Shown here in pieces: positions 26,082-34,599 of a stretch of 64,000 bases of DNA. The stretch comes from Ascidiaceihabitans sp039975415. Lineage in GTDB: Bacteria; Pseudomonadota; Alphaproteobacteria; Rhodobacterales; Rhodobacteraceae. Under the pieces are notes generated by a model. It was not told where the DNA came from. It saw only the letters and a list, made by a program, of their open reading frames with translations, and did not search any database. Position 1 is the first letter of the stretch. Each line of letters starts with the position of its first letter. Location: the NCBI RefSeq assembly GCF_039975415.1, contig NZ_JBDWHD010000004.1; one strand, given 5' to 3'. Both the position numbers and the translations under genes were made by a program.

Positions 26082-27215
26082 ATGGCGCCACAGCGTCCCG
26101 ATGGTGCGGGCGCGCAAAACGATAAGGGCGTTGTAAAACGTCCGTCAAAAAGACGTCCCGTACCGGCACAGCCCCGGTCTGAGCAGCTTTATGCTGCGTT
26201 GGATTTGGGAACAAATAGCTGCCGCATGTTGATAGCCCAACCCAAAGGGGGTGGGTTCCATGTGGTGGACAGTTTCTCGAAGTCCGTCCAATTGGGGGCG
26301 GGGCTTGAGAAAAGCGGGCGTTTGTCGCGCGGTTCAATGGCGCGTACCGTTCAGGCTTTGCGCATCTGCCAGCAAAAATTACGCAAACATAAAGTCAAAC
26401 GCATGCGTTTGGTGGCGACTGAAGCCTGTCGCCGGGCGCTTAATGCGGATGATTTCATCAACCGTGCCCACCGCGAAACCGGTCTGCGCCTTGAAATCAT
26501 CAAGCCCGAAGAAGAAGCACGGCTTGCTGTCATTTCCTGCGCCCCATTGGTCAGTAAAAAAACCGAAAACCTGTTGGTTGTAGATATCGGGGGCGGGTCG
26601 ACCGAACTGGTTTGGATCGACATGAAAAATGTGCCTAAACGGGATCGGCCGCAGTCTATCATGCGGTTACATTCGGGGTTTATCGCGCTGGACAAATCAA
26701 TGCCGGCGGCGCGGGTCGTTGACTGGATTTCCGTGCCTTTGGGTGTGGCGACATTGCGCGACCAGTTTAATGATGTTGAAAACGACGCCGCACGATTTGC
26801 ACTTATGAGCTGGTTTTTCGAAGAAAACCTGTCTGATTTTTCACCCTACCACGACACAGAAGCCCGCGAACGTTTTCAGATTGTCGGCACGTCCGGCACC
26901 GTCACAACTGTGGCGGCCAGTCACCTTGGGCTGAAGCGGTACGACCGCACAAAGGTGGACGGGCTGCGCATGTCGTCGACGCAAATCGACACCGTGATCA
27001 GCTCTTATCTGGAAATGGGCCCTGACGGGCGCCGCGCCGATCCGCGCATCGGTCAAGACCGTCAGGCGTTGATCATGTCGGGGGCCGCGATTTTGCAGGC
27101 GTTGATGCGCTGCTGGCCCACAGACAAATTGTCAGTTGCGGATCGCGGTCTGCGTGAAGGGCTGTTATATGCACAAATGAGCGCCGATGGCGTTCTGGAC
27201 AGTGGAGCGTTTTGA
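26082..27215 (+). CDS. ppx: Exopolyphosphatase / guanosine pentaphosphate phosphatase (Ppx/GppA)
   Basis: 377 aa. Hydrolyses polyphosphate termini and/or pppGpp. ASKHA-fold motifs: YAALDLGTNSCRMLIA (phosphate 1), FSKSVQLGAGLEKSGRLS, VATEACRRALNADDF, LLVVDIGGGSTELVW (phosphate 2) and FQIVGTSGTVTTVAA. Only the two-domain core is present, without the C-terminal HD-like domains of long Ppx proteins. GAAAGG lies eight bases before the ATG. rlmE follows at three bases. Confidence 0.92.
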   Translation: MAPQRPDGAGAQNDKGVVKRPSKRRPVPAQPRSEQLYAALDLGTNSCRMLIAQPKGGGFHVVDSFSKSVQLGAGLEKSGRLSRGSMARTVQALRICQQKLRKHKVKRMRLVATEACRRALNADDFINRAHRETGLRLEIIKPEEEARLAVISCAPLVSKKTENLLVVDIGGGSTELVWIDMKNVPKRDRPQSIMRLHSGFIALDKSMPAARVVDWISVPLGVATLRDQFNDVENDAARFALMSWFFEENLSDFSPYHDTEARERFQIVGTSGTVTTVAASHLGLKRYDRTKVDGLRMSSTQIDTVISSYLEMGPDGRRADPRIGQDRQALIMSGAAILQALMRCWPTDKLSVADRGLREGLLYAQMSADGVLDSGAF

Positions 27216-27217
27216 GC

Positions 27218-27961
27218 ATGGCTAAGAAACCCGGACCATCAGGCAGTGGCAAGACGCCTACGGGCAAGAACACCTCGGGGCGCGGACAGCGTGATCTGAA
27301 AGTAAAGGTCAAATCGGCCCGCGGGCGCACAACCAGTTCGACCCGCTGGTTACAGCGCCAGTTGAACGACCCTTATGTCAAACGCGCCCGCGCCGAAGGG
27401 TATCGCGGACGGGCCGCGTTCAAGATCATGGAGCTGGACGACAAGTACCGCTTTTTGGTGCCGGGGGCGCGGGTGGTTGATTTGGGCTGTGCGCCGGGCG
27501 GTTGGTGTCAGGTGGCGGTCAAACGCGTCAATGCGCTGGACGAGCGATCAGGCAAAGCTGTTGGCACAATTTTGGGCGTGGATCTGCAAGAAATGGAACC
27601 GATTGCAGGCTGCACTTTGCATCAATTGGACTTTATGGAAGACGATGCCGATCTGAAGGTCAAGGACTGGCTGGGTGGGCAGGCGGATGTTGTGATGTCC
27701 GATATGGCGGCCTCCAGTTCCGGTCACAAGCAAACCGATCACATGCGCATCATTGCCCTGTGTGAGGCTGCTGCGTATTTTGCTTTTGACGTTCTGGAAG
27801 AGGGCGGCACATTTGTCGCCAAAGTTCTGGCCGGGGGGGCTGAGGGCGATTTGCAAAAGTTGCTGAAGCAACGCTTTAAGAAAGTGGCGAATTTCAAGCC
27901 ACCTTCATCGCGGTCCGACAGCTCTGAAAAGTTTGTCGTGGCGACCGGGTTCAAAGGCTAA
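27218..27961 (+). CDS. rlmE: 23S rRNA (uridine2552-2'-O)-methyltransferase RlmE (FtsJ/RrmJ)
   Basis: 247 aa. Methylates U2552 in the A-loop of 23S rRNA. A basic N-terminal tail (about 45 residues) precedes the Rossmann fold: RAAFKIMELDDKYRFL (catalytic Lys), VVDLGCAPGGWCQVAV (SAM site), MSDMAASSSGHKQTDHMR (catalytic Asp), GGTFVAKVLAGG (catalytic Lys) and a final Ser/Lys region. ATG 27218 is served by GGAG at 27204-27207. Same transcript as ppx, an arrangement seen in other Rhodobacterales. Confidence 0.95.
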   Translation: MAKKPGPSGSGKTPTGKNTSGRGQRDLKVKVKSARGRTTSSTRWLQRQLNDPYVKRARAEGYRGRAAFKIMELDDKYRFLVPGARVVDLGCAPGGWCQVAVKRVNALDERSGKAVGTILGVDLQEMEPIAGCTLHQLDFMEDDADLKVKDWLGGQADVVMSDMAASSSGHKQTDHMRIIALCEAAAYFAFDVLEEGGTFVAKVLAGGAEGDLQKLLKQRFKKVANFKPPSSRSDSSEKFVVATGFKG

Positions 27962-27997
27962 AGCACAAGTCGATGGTGATGTGACGGGCAGCAGGGC

Positions 27998-28183
27998 CTA
28001 GTTGGGGCGCTGTAGCGTTTTCGCGGCAGTCAGCTTGATCATCTCCACCTCTTCAGGTGTCGCTTTGCGAAACGTCAATTTGCGGGCAGGGGCCACGACG
28101 TCAGCGGCACGTTCGCCTTGGCGAAACAGCTCAAACAGCCGCGAATGGCGCGGGTCCTTGGGGTCATGAAGATGTCGTGACAT
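27998..28183 (-). CDS. Small conserved-looking protein, 61 aa, unknown function
   Basis: From ATG 28183 (MSRHLHDPKDPRHSRLFELF) with an AGGA ribosome-binding site seven bases before; the frame is open 21 codons more but without such a site. Charged and helical, no membrane segment, no cysteine. It lies between rlmE (convergent) and an alpha/beta hydrolase gene on the same strand. No function recognised. Confidence 0.65.
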   Translation of the reverse strand: MSRHLHDPKDPRHSRLFELFRQGERAADVVAPARKLTFRKATPEEVEMIKLTAAKTLQRPN

Positions 28184-28256
28184 AAGATTGTCCTGTGTTT
28201 CAGTCACAAAACCATGCGCGAAGATTGCGCCAATGGTGGGGCGCATCCAAGGTTAT

Positions 28257-29141
28257 TCAAAGCCCGACAACAGTGTCTGACAACAAGAAATCCAACAAGG
28301 CCTGTCTGGTGCCTGCGGGATGTTCGTCCACAAAGAAATGCCCGCCAGGCAGGCCTGCGCTTTGCATGTGCGTCAGGCGGTCCGCCCATGTGGCTGGCAC
28401 ATCATACAGCTTGCCCATAATGCCGTCTGCGCCATAAAGCACCAAAGCAGGGCAGGTAATTTCGCGCCCCAGATCGGCCGCATCCAATGCAAAATCCACG
28501 TCAATGGCCGCGCGGTAATCGTTGCATGTGGCATGGATCACTTCCGGTTTGCGCCACGCATTGCGGTAGTGGTCCAGTGCGACGGGATCAAAAGCGTCAA
28601 GCGGTGTTGCCCCCCAAGCCGTCAAGGCGGTTTGGTAGTAGGTGTCGGGGTCGGATGCGATTAGGTTTTCTGGAAATGGCGCGGGCTGCGCCAGAAAAAA
28701 CCAATGATAATAGGCCCGTGCCACGTTTTGTTGCAGATCGTTTAACAGTGTATGCGTTGGGATGATGTCCATCACTGTCAGGCTTTTGACAGCTTCGGGG
28801 GCATCCAGTGTCAGCCTATGCGCGGTGCGCGCACCACGATCATGCCCCACAAGATGGAAGCTGTCGTACCCCAAATGGGCCATAAGTGCCGTTTGATCTG
28901 CCGCCATTGCACGGAAGCTGTAGTTTTCCATGCCTTCCGGCGCCGCGCTGTCGCCGTAGCCGCGCAAATCGGCTGCAACGACGGTGAAATGTTGTGCAAG
29001 CGCCGGTGCCACCTGTCGCCACATTGCGCGGGTTTGTGGAAAGCCGTGTAGCAACAACAAGGCAGGGCCGGACCCGCCTATGCTGTACGCTATCGTCTGG
29101 TCGCCAAGCTGGGCTGTGCCGTTTTCAAACCCGTCAATCAT
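28257..29141 (-). CDS. Alpha/beta hydrolase, fluoroacetate-dehalogenase/epoxide-hydrolase-like
   Basis: 294 aa. Seen: oxyanion-loop LLHGFPQTRAMW, AADLRGYGDS, the nucleophile elbow VGHDRGARTAHRL with D101 (an Asp nucleophile, so a dehalogenase or epoxide hydrolase rather than an esterase), the R102/R105 pair that binds carboxylate in fluoroacetate dehalogenase, an H146-W147 pair (YYHWFF) like the halide-binding His/Trp of that enzyme, and the catalytic H268 in GGHFF. This motif set points to hydrolysis of small 2-haloacids. Substrate not proven. Confidence 0.8.
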   Translation of the reverse strand: MIDGFENGTAQLGDQTIAYSIGGSGPALLLLHGFPQTRAMWRQVAPALAQHFTVVAADLRGYGDSAAPEGMENYSFRAMAADQTALMAHLGYDSFHLVGHDRGARTAHRLTLDAPEAVKSLTVMDIIPTHTLLNDLQQNVARAYYHWFFLAQPAPFPENLIASDPDTYYQTALTAWGATPLDAFDPVALDHYRNAWRKPEVIHATCNDYRAAIDVDFALDAADLGREITCPALVLYGADGIMGKLYDVPATWADRLTHMQSAGLPGGHFFVDEHPAGTRQALLDFLLSDTVVGL

Positions 29142-29151
29142 GATCTGCCCT

Positions 29152-30528
29152 TTATGTCAGCGCATCAAGGATACGTGCCCAACTGCGGATGCCTTTGTGA
29201 AAGCTCTCCATGTCGTATTTTTCATTCGGGGAATGCAGCGCGTCATCATCCTTGCCAAAGCCGATCAGCATGGGCGTTGTGTCCAGAATGTTCTGGAAAT
29301 GACCTGCAATCGGGATCGAGCCGCCGCAGCCCACATAAGCCGCAGGCACCCCCCATTCGGTCGACAGCGCCTGACGGGCCTTTTCAAACATCGGATCGGT
29401 GGTTTCCGTGGCCGATGCAGCACCCGAGCTGTGGCCTTTGAAGTCCACGGTGCAGTCTTCGGGCAACATGCTTTGCACATAAGCGCGGAAATTGGTGCGA
29501 ATGGCGTCAGGGTCCTGATCACCGACAAGGCGGAAACTGATCTTGGCATGGGCCTGCGCGGGCAGGACGGTTTTGAAGCCATCACCGGTGTAGCCGCCCC
29601 AAATTCCGTTCACTTCGCAGGTGGGGCGTGACCAGATCATTTCCAATGGTGTGCGGTCCTGTTCGCCTGCAGGATGGCTCAGCCCCACTTCGCCCAGAAA
29701 ATGCGCATGATCAAAGGCCAAGCCTTGCCACTGGGCTTCCATTTCATCGGAAAGCTCTGCCACACCGTCGTAGAAATGCGGAACGGTGATGCGCCCCTCA
29801 TCGTCGTGCAAACCGGCAATAACCTTGCCCATGACGCGGATCGGGTTGATGGAAATGCCGCCATACATGCCGGAATGCAGATCGATGTCGGGGCCCTGGA
29901 TGGTGAATTCCTCGCCCAGAAGCCCGCGCAGCATGGTCACGATGGCGGGTGTTTTGCTTTCGAACAGTCCTGTATCGCAGATCAGCGCGATGTCGGCCCG
30001 CAATTCGTCGGCGTTATCTTTCATGAAGGGCACAAGGCTGGGCGATCCGCTTTCCTCTTCGCCCTCAAAGAAAAAGGTGATGCGGCAGGGCAGGGCACCA
30101 TGCACATGAATCCAGGCGCGGCAGGCTTCCAGAAACGTCATCAATTGCCCTTTGTCGTCGGCAGAGCCGCGACCGCGAATGACCGGACCCTTGGCGGTGT
30201 CTTCAACCTGCGGATCAAACGGATCATTGTCCCATAAGTCCAAGGGATCGACAGGTTGCACATCATAATGGCCATAGAACAGCAAATGCGGCCCGTCGCT
30301 GTCTTCGTTGATGTGGCCCACAACCATCGGATGACCGGGGGTTTCGCGTTTTTGCGCAGGCACACCCAGACGCGCCAGATCCGCAACCAGCCAATCGGCA
30401 GCCGTTTGGCAATGTTGCGCGTAGGCGGGATCGGTGGAAATAGACGGGATGCGCAACAGCTCTTTGAGGCGCTCAGTGGCGTCAGGCAGATCAGTGTCGA
30501 TTTTGGCAAGAACGGCATCAAGGGACAT
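29152..30528 (-). CDS. M20 family metallopeptidase (dipeptidase-like)
   Basis: 458 aa from ATG 30528. Di-zinc peptidase: HYDVQPVDPLDLW (metal His and Asp), RGSADDKGQ (bridging Asp), FFFEGEEESGSPSL (catalytic Glu pair), a dimerisation 'lid' domain in the middle and a terminal metal His in the DALHSPNEKYD region. The pattern fits the CNDP/ArgE-DapE branch that cleaves dipeptides. It lies 10 bases upstream of the alpha/beta hydrolase in one transcript; joint function not evident. Confidence 0.88.
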   Translation of the reverse strand: MSLDAVLAKIDTDLPDATERLKELLRIPSISTDPAYAQHCQTAADWLVADLARLGVPAQKRETPGHPMVVGHINEDSDGPHLLFYGHYDVQPVDPLDLWDNDPFDPQVEDTAKGPVIRGRGSADDKGQLMTFLEACRAWIHVHGALPCRITFFFEGEEESGSPSLVPFMKDNADELRADIALICDTGLFESKTPAIVTMLRGLLGEEFTIQGPDIDLHSGMYGGISINPIRVMGKVIAGLHDDEGRITVPHFYDGVAELSDEMEAQWQGLAFDHAHFLGEVGLSHPAGEQDRTPLEMIWSRPTCEVNGIWGGYTGDGFKTVLPAQAHAKISFRLVGDQDPDAIRTNFRAYVQSMLPEDCTVDFKGHSSGAASATETTDPMFEKARQALSTEWGVPAAYVGCGGSIPIAGHFQNILDTTPMLIGFGKDDDALHSPNEKYDMESFHKGIRSWARILDALT

Positions 30529-30767
30529 GGGGAGGCTCCGGATAATTGTGTGTTGGTGCCACGTTACGCAGGCCAAGCCGACTGTCCAGCCCGTTTCCTA
30601 TCGGCGTCATGACGTACATGTGTTTTGCAGATGCGACAAGGTGCGCATAATTTAGGTGGTCGAAGTGCTGGCGCAGAATCTAAATTCATTCTAAGTATGA
30701 CATATATTTAATCAGACGTATTTTTATCAAAGCCATTACAACACCTTAAGACGACGGAGTGACCGGT

Positions 30768-31991
30768 TTGGACTATACTGCAAAGCTAGATGAAGCGATT
30801 GGGCGCCTACACGAAGAGGGACGCTACCGCACGTTTATCGATATTGAACGCCAGAACGGCCAGTTTCCCCATGCGGTTTGGACAACGCCAGAGGGCGACA
30901 AAAAAGACATCACAGTGTGGTGCGGCAACGACTATTTGGGCATGGGCCAGCATCCTGTTGTTCTGGATGCGATGCATGAAGCCATCGAAGCCACGGGCGC
31001 AGGGTCTGGCGGGACGCGCAATATTTCCGGCACGACAGTGTACCACAAGCGCCTAGAGGCCGAACTGGCGGATTTGCATGGCAAGGAAACCGCGCTGCTG
31101 TTTACCTCGGCCTATATCGCCAACGACGCGACACTTAGCACTTTGCCAAAGCTGTTTCCGGGTCTCATCATCTACTCTGATGCGTTGAACCACGCCTCTA
31201 TGATCGAAGGTGTGCGGCGCAACGGGGGGTCAAAGCGTATTTTCCGGCACAATGATGTAGAACACCTGCGTGAGCTTCTGGCTGCTGATGATCCCGCGGC
31301 CCCCAAGATCATTGCCTTTGAATCGATATATTCGATGGATGGCGATTTTGGCCCCATCGAAGCGATCTGCGATCTGGCGGATGAATTCGGGGCACTGACG
31401 TATATTGACGAAGTGCACGCCGTAGGCATGTACGGGCCACGTGGCGCGGGGGTTGCGGAGCGCGATCGCTTGATGCATCGGTTGGACATTATCAATGGCA
31501 CCCTAGCCAAAGCATACGGCGTGATGGGCGGATACATTGCGGCATCCGAGAAAATGTGTGACGCCATAAGATCTTACGCGCCGGGCTTCATCTTTACCAC
31601 GTCTTTGCCGCCAGCCGTTGCCGCGGGTGCTGCGGCCTCTGTCGCGTTTTTGAAAACTGCGCCTGAACTGCGGGAACAACAACAGACACAAGCCAAAATT
31701 CTGAAACTTCGATTGAAGGGCCTTGGATTGCCCATCATTGATCACGGAAGCCACATTGTACCTGTGATGGTGGGCAACCCTGTGCACACGCAGATTCTAA
31801 GTGATATGTTGTTGCAAGATTATGGCATTTACGTCCAGCCCATCAATTTTCCGACGGTACCGCGTGGCACTGAACGGTTGCGCTTTACGCCGTCACCAGT
31901 ACACGGTGCTCCCGAAATGGATGCGCTTGTGACTGCAATGGATGGTTTATGGTCACATTGTGCGCTGAATCGTGCCGAACTAACGGCATAA
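30768..31991 (+). CDS. hemA: 5-aminolevulinate synthase HemA (C4/Shemin pathway), TTG start
   Basis: 407 aa. PLP enzyme that condenses glycine and succinyl-CoA to 5-aminolevulinate, the first step of tetrapyrrole synthesis in alphaproteobacteria. Seen: DIERQNGQFPHA, WCGNDYLGMGQHPVV, GSGGTRNISGTT, DEVHAVGMYGPRGAG, the PLP lysine in NGTLAKAYGVMGGY and the closing INFPTVPRGTERLRFTPSP. The open frame reaches a GTG at 30759, but the GGAG ribosome-binding site covers 30756-30759. TTG 30768 is eight bases downstream of it and gives the usual MDY start and length. The 30577-30767 gap is AT-rich and should hold the promoter. Confidence 0.96.
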   Translation: MDYTAKLDEAIGRLHEEGRYRTFIDIERQNGQFPHAVWTTPEGDKKDITVWCGNDYLGMGQHPVVLDAMHEAIEATGAGSGGTRNISGTTVYHKRLEAELADLHGKETALLFTSAYIANDATLSTLPKLFPGLIIYSDALNHASMIEGVRRNGGSKRIFRHNDVEHLRELLAADDPAAPKIIAFESIYSMDGDFGPIEAICDLADEFGALTYIDEVHAVGMYGPRGAGVAERDRLMHRLDIINGTLAKAYGVMGGYIAASEKMCDAIRSYAPGFIFTTSLPPAVAAGAAASVAFLKTAPELREQQQTQAKILKLRLKGLGLPIIDHGSHIVPVMVGNPVHTQILSDMLLQDYGIYVQPINFPTVPRGTERLRFTPSPVHGAPEMDALVTAMDGLWSHCALNRAELTA

Positions 31992-32126
31992 TTCCCCATA
32001 GGGTGCATTTCAATTGGCGCTATGCTAAGGTGCTGCTAACAACGGGTCGAAAGTCGAATCGCCTAGGGGATGGCGGACTTTAAGGCCTAAGAGCAGTGCA
32101 GATATGGAAGACGGGGCGCACCAACT

Positions 32127-33362
32127 ATGATCGGGCGAAAGCAACCCAAGATCATTGAAGAAAACGTTGAACCAAAAGGGTTTGACGATTTCGAACTGCG
32201 CCTTGGCGATATGATGCGCGGCGAACGCGCCACGATGGGCAAAAGCCTGTTGGACGTGCAACGCGAACTGCGCATCAAAGCAAGCTACATCGCTGCCATT
32301 GAAAACTGCGATCCGGAAGCGTTCGACACGCCCGGTTTTATCGCCGGCTACGTGCGGTCATATGCGCGGTATCTGGATATGGATCCGGACCGGGCCTTTG
32401 CGGTGTTTTGCACCGAGAGCGGATTTTCTGTAGCGCACGGCATGTCGGCAGAGGCTTCTGTTGTCAAAAAACCGTCCCGCGAAGATCGCCTGAACAGTGG
32501 CCGCAGCGCTGATATTTTTGCGAAACCTGCAACACCTTTTATCCCGACTGGTGAAAGCATTTGGAACCGGGTTGAACCGGGTGCCATCGGGTCGTCGCTT
32601 GTTCTGATCGCCCTGATCGGGGCCATCGGGTTTGGTGGCTACTCCGTGTTGCAAGAAGTGCAACGTGTGCAAGTGGCCCCTGTGGATCAAACGCCTATCG
32701 TTTTGGCCGACCTTGACCCATTGGATGATGCCGTTTCGGCACCCAGCGCTGAAGTGAACCCTGCCGCGCCACAGCTTTCGGAAAATCCGCGTGGTGATGT
32801 GCTGGACCGCTTGTATCGGCCTCAGGCGTTGGACGTGCCGGTTTTGATTGCGCGCGATGCGCCCATTGCAAACATCGATCCCAGCTCGATTGGCAGTTTC
32901 ACCTCTCCATCGCCTGACAGTGTTGTCGTGGCTGGTATCAATGACGCGACTGCGTCGTCCGGTTCTTTGACGGGCAGCTTGAATGTGCCGCAGGTTGTTG
33001 AAGGCCCAGCACCTGCGTTGCAAATGGTTGCAGTGCGCCCATCTTGGGTGCGTGTGCGGGCTGCTGATGGCACCATCATCTTCGAATCCACCATGCAGGC
33101 AGGCGACACATGGAACGCGCCAGCCACCGAAGAACCCCCCACTTTGCGAACGGGCGAAAGCGGTGCGATCTACTTTGCTATGGACAATAAATTCTATGGC
33201 CCTGTTGGACCCAACGGGTCTGTAACATCCAATCTGCCGCTGGATGTGGCCGAGCTGAAACAAAACTATGTGCCAGCCGATTTGCAAACTGACGCAGGGC
33301 TGACACAGTATGCGGACGCCAAAGCGCTTGAGTTGACGCAAGGCGAAAACGGCACGGACTAA
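32127..33362 (+). CDS. RodZ-like protein: XRE-type HTH, one membrane helix, DUF4115
   Basis: 411 aa. An N-terminal helix-turn-helix of the RodZ type (about 22-95: LRLGDMMRGERATMGKSLLDVQRELRIKASYIAAIE, GFIAGYVRSYARYL) is followed by a hydrophilic linker, one transmembrane helix (about 153-174), a long Pro/Asp-rich linker and a C-terminal DUF4115 beta domain (VRPSWVRVRAADGTIIFESTMQAGDTW). RodZ links MreB filaments to the elongasome. It lies directly upstream of ispG, as rodZ often does. Confidence 0.85.
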   Translation: MIGRKQPKIIEENVEPKGFDDFELRLGDMMRGERATMGKSLLDVQRELRIKASYIAAIENCDPEAFDTPGFIAGYVRSYARYLDMDPDRAFAVFCTESGFSVAHGMSAEASVVKKPSREDRLNSGRSADIFAKPATPFIPTGESIWNRVEPGAIGSSLVLIALIGAIGFGGYSVLQEVQRVQVAPVDQTPIVLADLDPLDDAVSAPSAEVNPAAPQLSENPRGDVLDRLYRPQALDVPVLIARDAPIANIDPSSIGSFTSPSPDSVVVAGINDATASSGSLTGSLNVPQVVEGPAPALQMVAVRPSWVRVRAADGTIIFESTMQAGDTWNAPATEEPPTLRTGESGAIYFAMDNKFYGPVGPNGSVTSNLPLDVAELKQNYVPADLQTDAGLTQYADAKALELTQGENGTD

Positions 33363-33438
33363 TCTGCTGCGGGTCCTTGTGACAGTGTTCTAAACTGTCT
33401 ACCTTACATTACAGATTATCCTTCTTGCGGAGACTGAA

Positions 33439-34566
33439 ATGTCGCTGAACCACATTCGTCCTTGGCGCAATATTTACCGTCGCAAAAGTCGGCAGATCAT
33501 GGTGGGCAATGTGCCTGTGGGGGGCGACGCCCCAATCACTGTGCAGACGATGACCAACACTTTGACTACGGATGCCAAAGCGACGATTGCCCAAATTCAG
33601 GCAGCGGCCGAGGCTGGCGCAGACATTGTGCGTGTTTCAGTGCCCGACGAAGCGTCATCCCAGGCGATGAAAGAAATTGTGCGTGAATCGCCCGTGCCTT
33701 TGGTGGCGGACATCCATTTTCACTATAAACGCGGGATTGAAGCCGCTGAGGCAGGGGCCGCATGTCTGCGCATCAATCCAGGCAACATCGGCGATGAAAA
33801 GCGTGTAAAAGAGGTGATCAAAGCCGCGCGCGACCACAACTGTTCGATCCGTATCGGCGTCAACGCAGGATCGCTTGAGAAACATTTGTTGGACAAATAC
33901 GGCGAACCTTGCCCGGATGCGATGGTCGAAAGTGGTCTGGATCACATCAAAATCCTGCAAGACAACGACTTTCACAATTTCAAAATCAGTTGCAAGGCCT
34001 CGGACGTGTTCATGGCTGCGGCCGCCTACCAACAACTGGCGGAAGCCACCGATGCGCCGATCCACCTTGGCATTACAGAAGCGGGGGGGCTGACATCTGG
34101 CACCATCAAATCTGCTATCGGTTTGGGCAACCTGTTATGGATGGGGATCGGCGACACGATCCGTGTGTCGCTGTCTGCGGACCCCGTGGAAGAGGTAAAA
34201 GTTGGATATGAAATTCTTAAATCGCTGGGACTGCGGCATCGCGGTGTGAACATTATCAGTTGTCCGTCTTGTGCGCGTCAGGGGTTTGACGTCATCAAAA
34301 CCGTCGAGATTTTGGAAGACCGATTGGCGCATATCAAAACGCCTATGTCTTTGTCGATCATCGGTTGCGTTGTGAACGGGCCGGGCGAAGCTTTGATGAC
34401 AGATGTCGGGTTTACGGGCGGCGGCAATGGTGCCGGAATGGTCTATCTTGCCGGCAAACAAAGCCATAAGCTGGGCAATGACGCAATGATCGAGCATATT
34501 GTCGAACAAGTCGAAACCAAAGCCGCCGCAATTGAGCAGGCTGCACTGGATACGGCAGCAGAATAA
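33439..34566 (+). CDS. ispG: 4-hydroxy-3-methylbut-2-en-1-yl diphosphate synthase (IspG/GcpE)
   Basis: 375 aa. [4Fe-4S] enzyme of the MEP isoprenoid pathway that converts MEcPP to HMBPP with reduced flavodoxin or ferredoxin. Seen: VGGDAPITVQTMTNTLT, LVADIHFHY, RINPGN and the cluster ligands C275, C278 (ISCPSCARQG), C310 and E317 (IGCVVNGPGEA). Standard bacterial length without the plant/Chlamydia insert. Confidence 0.96.
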   Translation: MSLNHIRPWRNIYRRKSRQIMVGNVPVGGDAPITVQTMTNTLTTDAKATIAQIQAAAEAGADIVRVSVPDEASSQAMKEIVRESPVPLVADIHFHYKRGIEAAEAGAACLRINPGNIGDEKRVKEVIKAARDHNCSIRIGVNAGSLEKHLLDKYGEPCPDAMVESGLDHIKILQDNDFHNFKISCKASDVFMAAAAYQQLAEATDAPIHLGITEAGGLTSGTIKSAIGLGNLLWMGIGDTIRVSLSADPVEEVKVGYEILKSLGLRHRGVNIISCPSCARQGFDVIKTVEILEDRLAHIKTPMSLSIIGCVVNGPGEALMTDVGFTGGGNGAGMVYLAGKQSHKLGNDAMIEHIVEQVETKAAAIEQAALDTAAE

Positions 34567-34599
34567 CAGACGGGCGATCCGCAACTTAGACCACAGGGA

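Noticed and set aside
30670..30700. AGAAT-N8-ATTCT upstream of hemA as an Irr/iron box, or an FNR site
   Set aside because: Arms are short and spacing does not match the iron-control-element consensus; no TTGAT-N4-ATCAA present.
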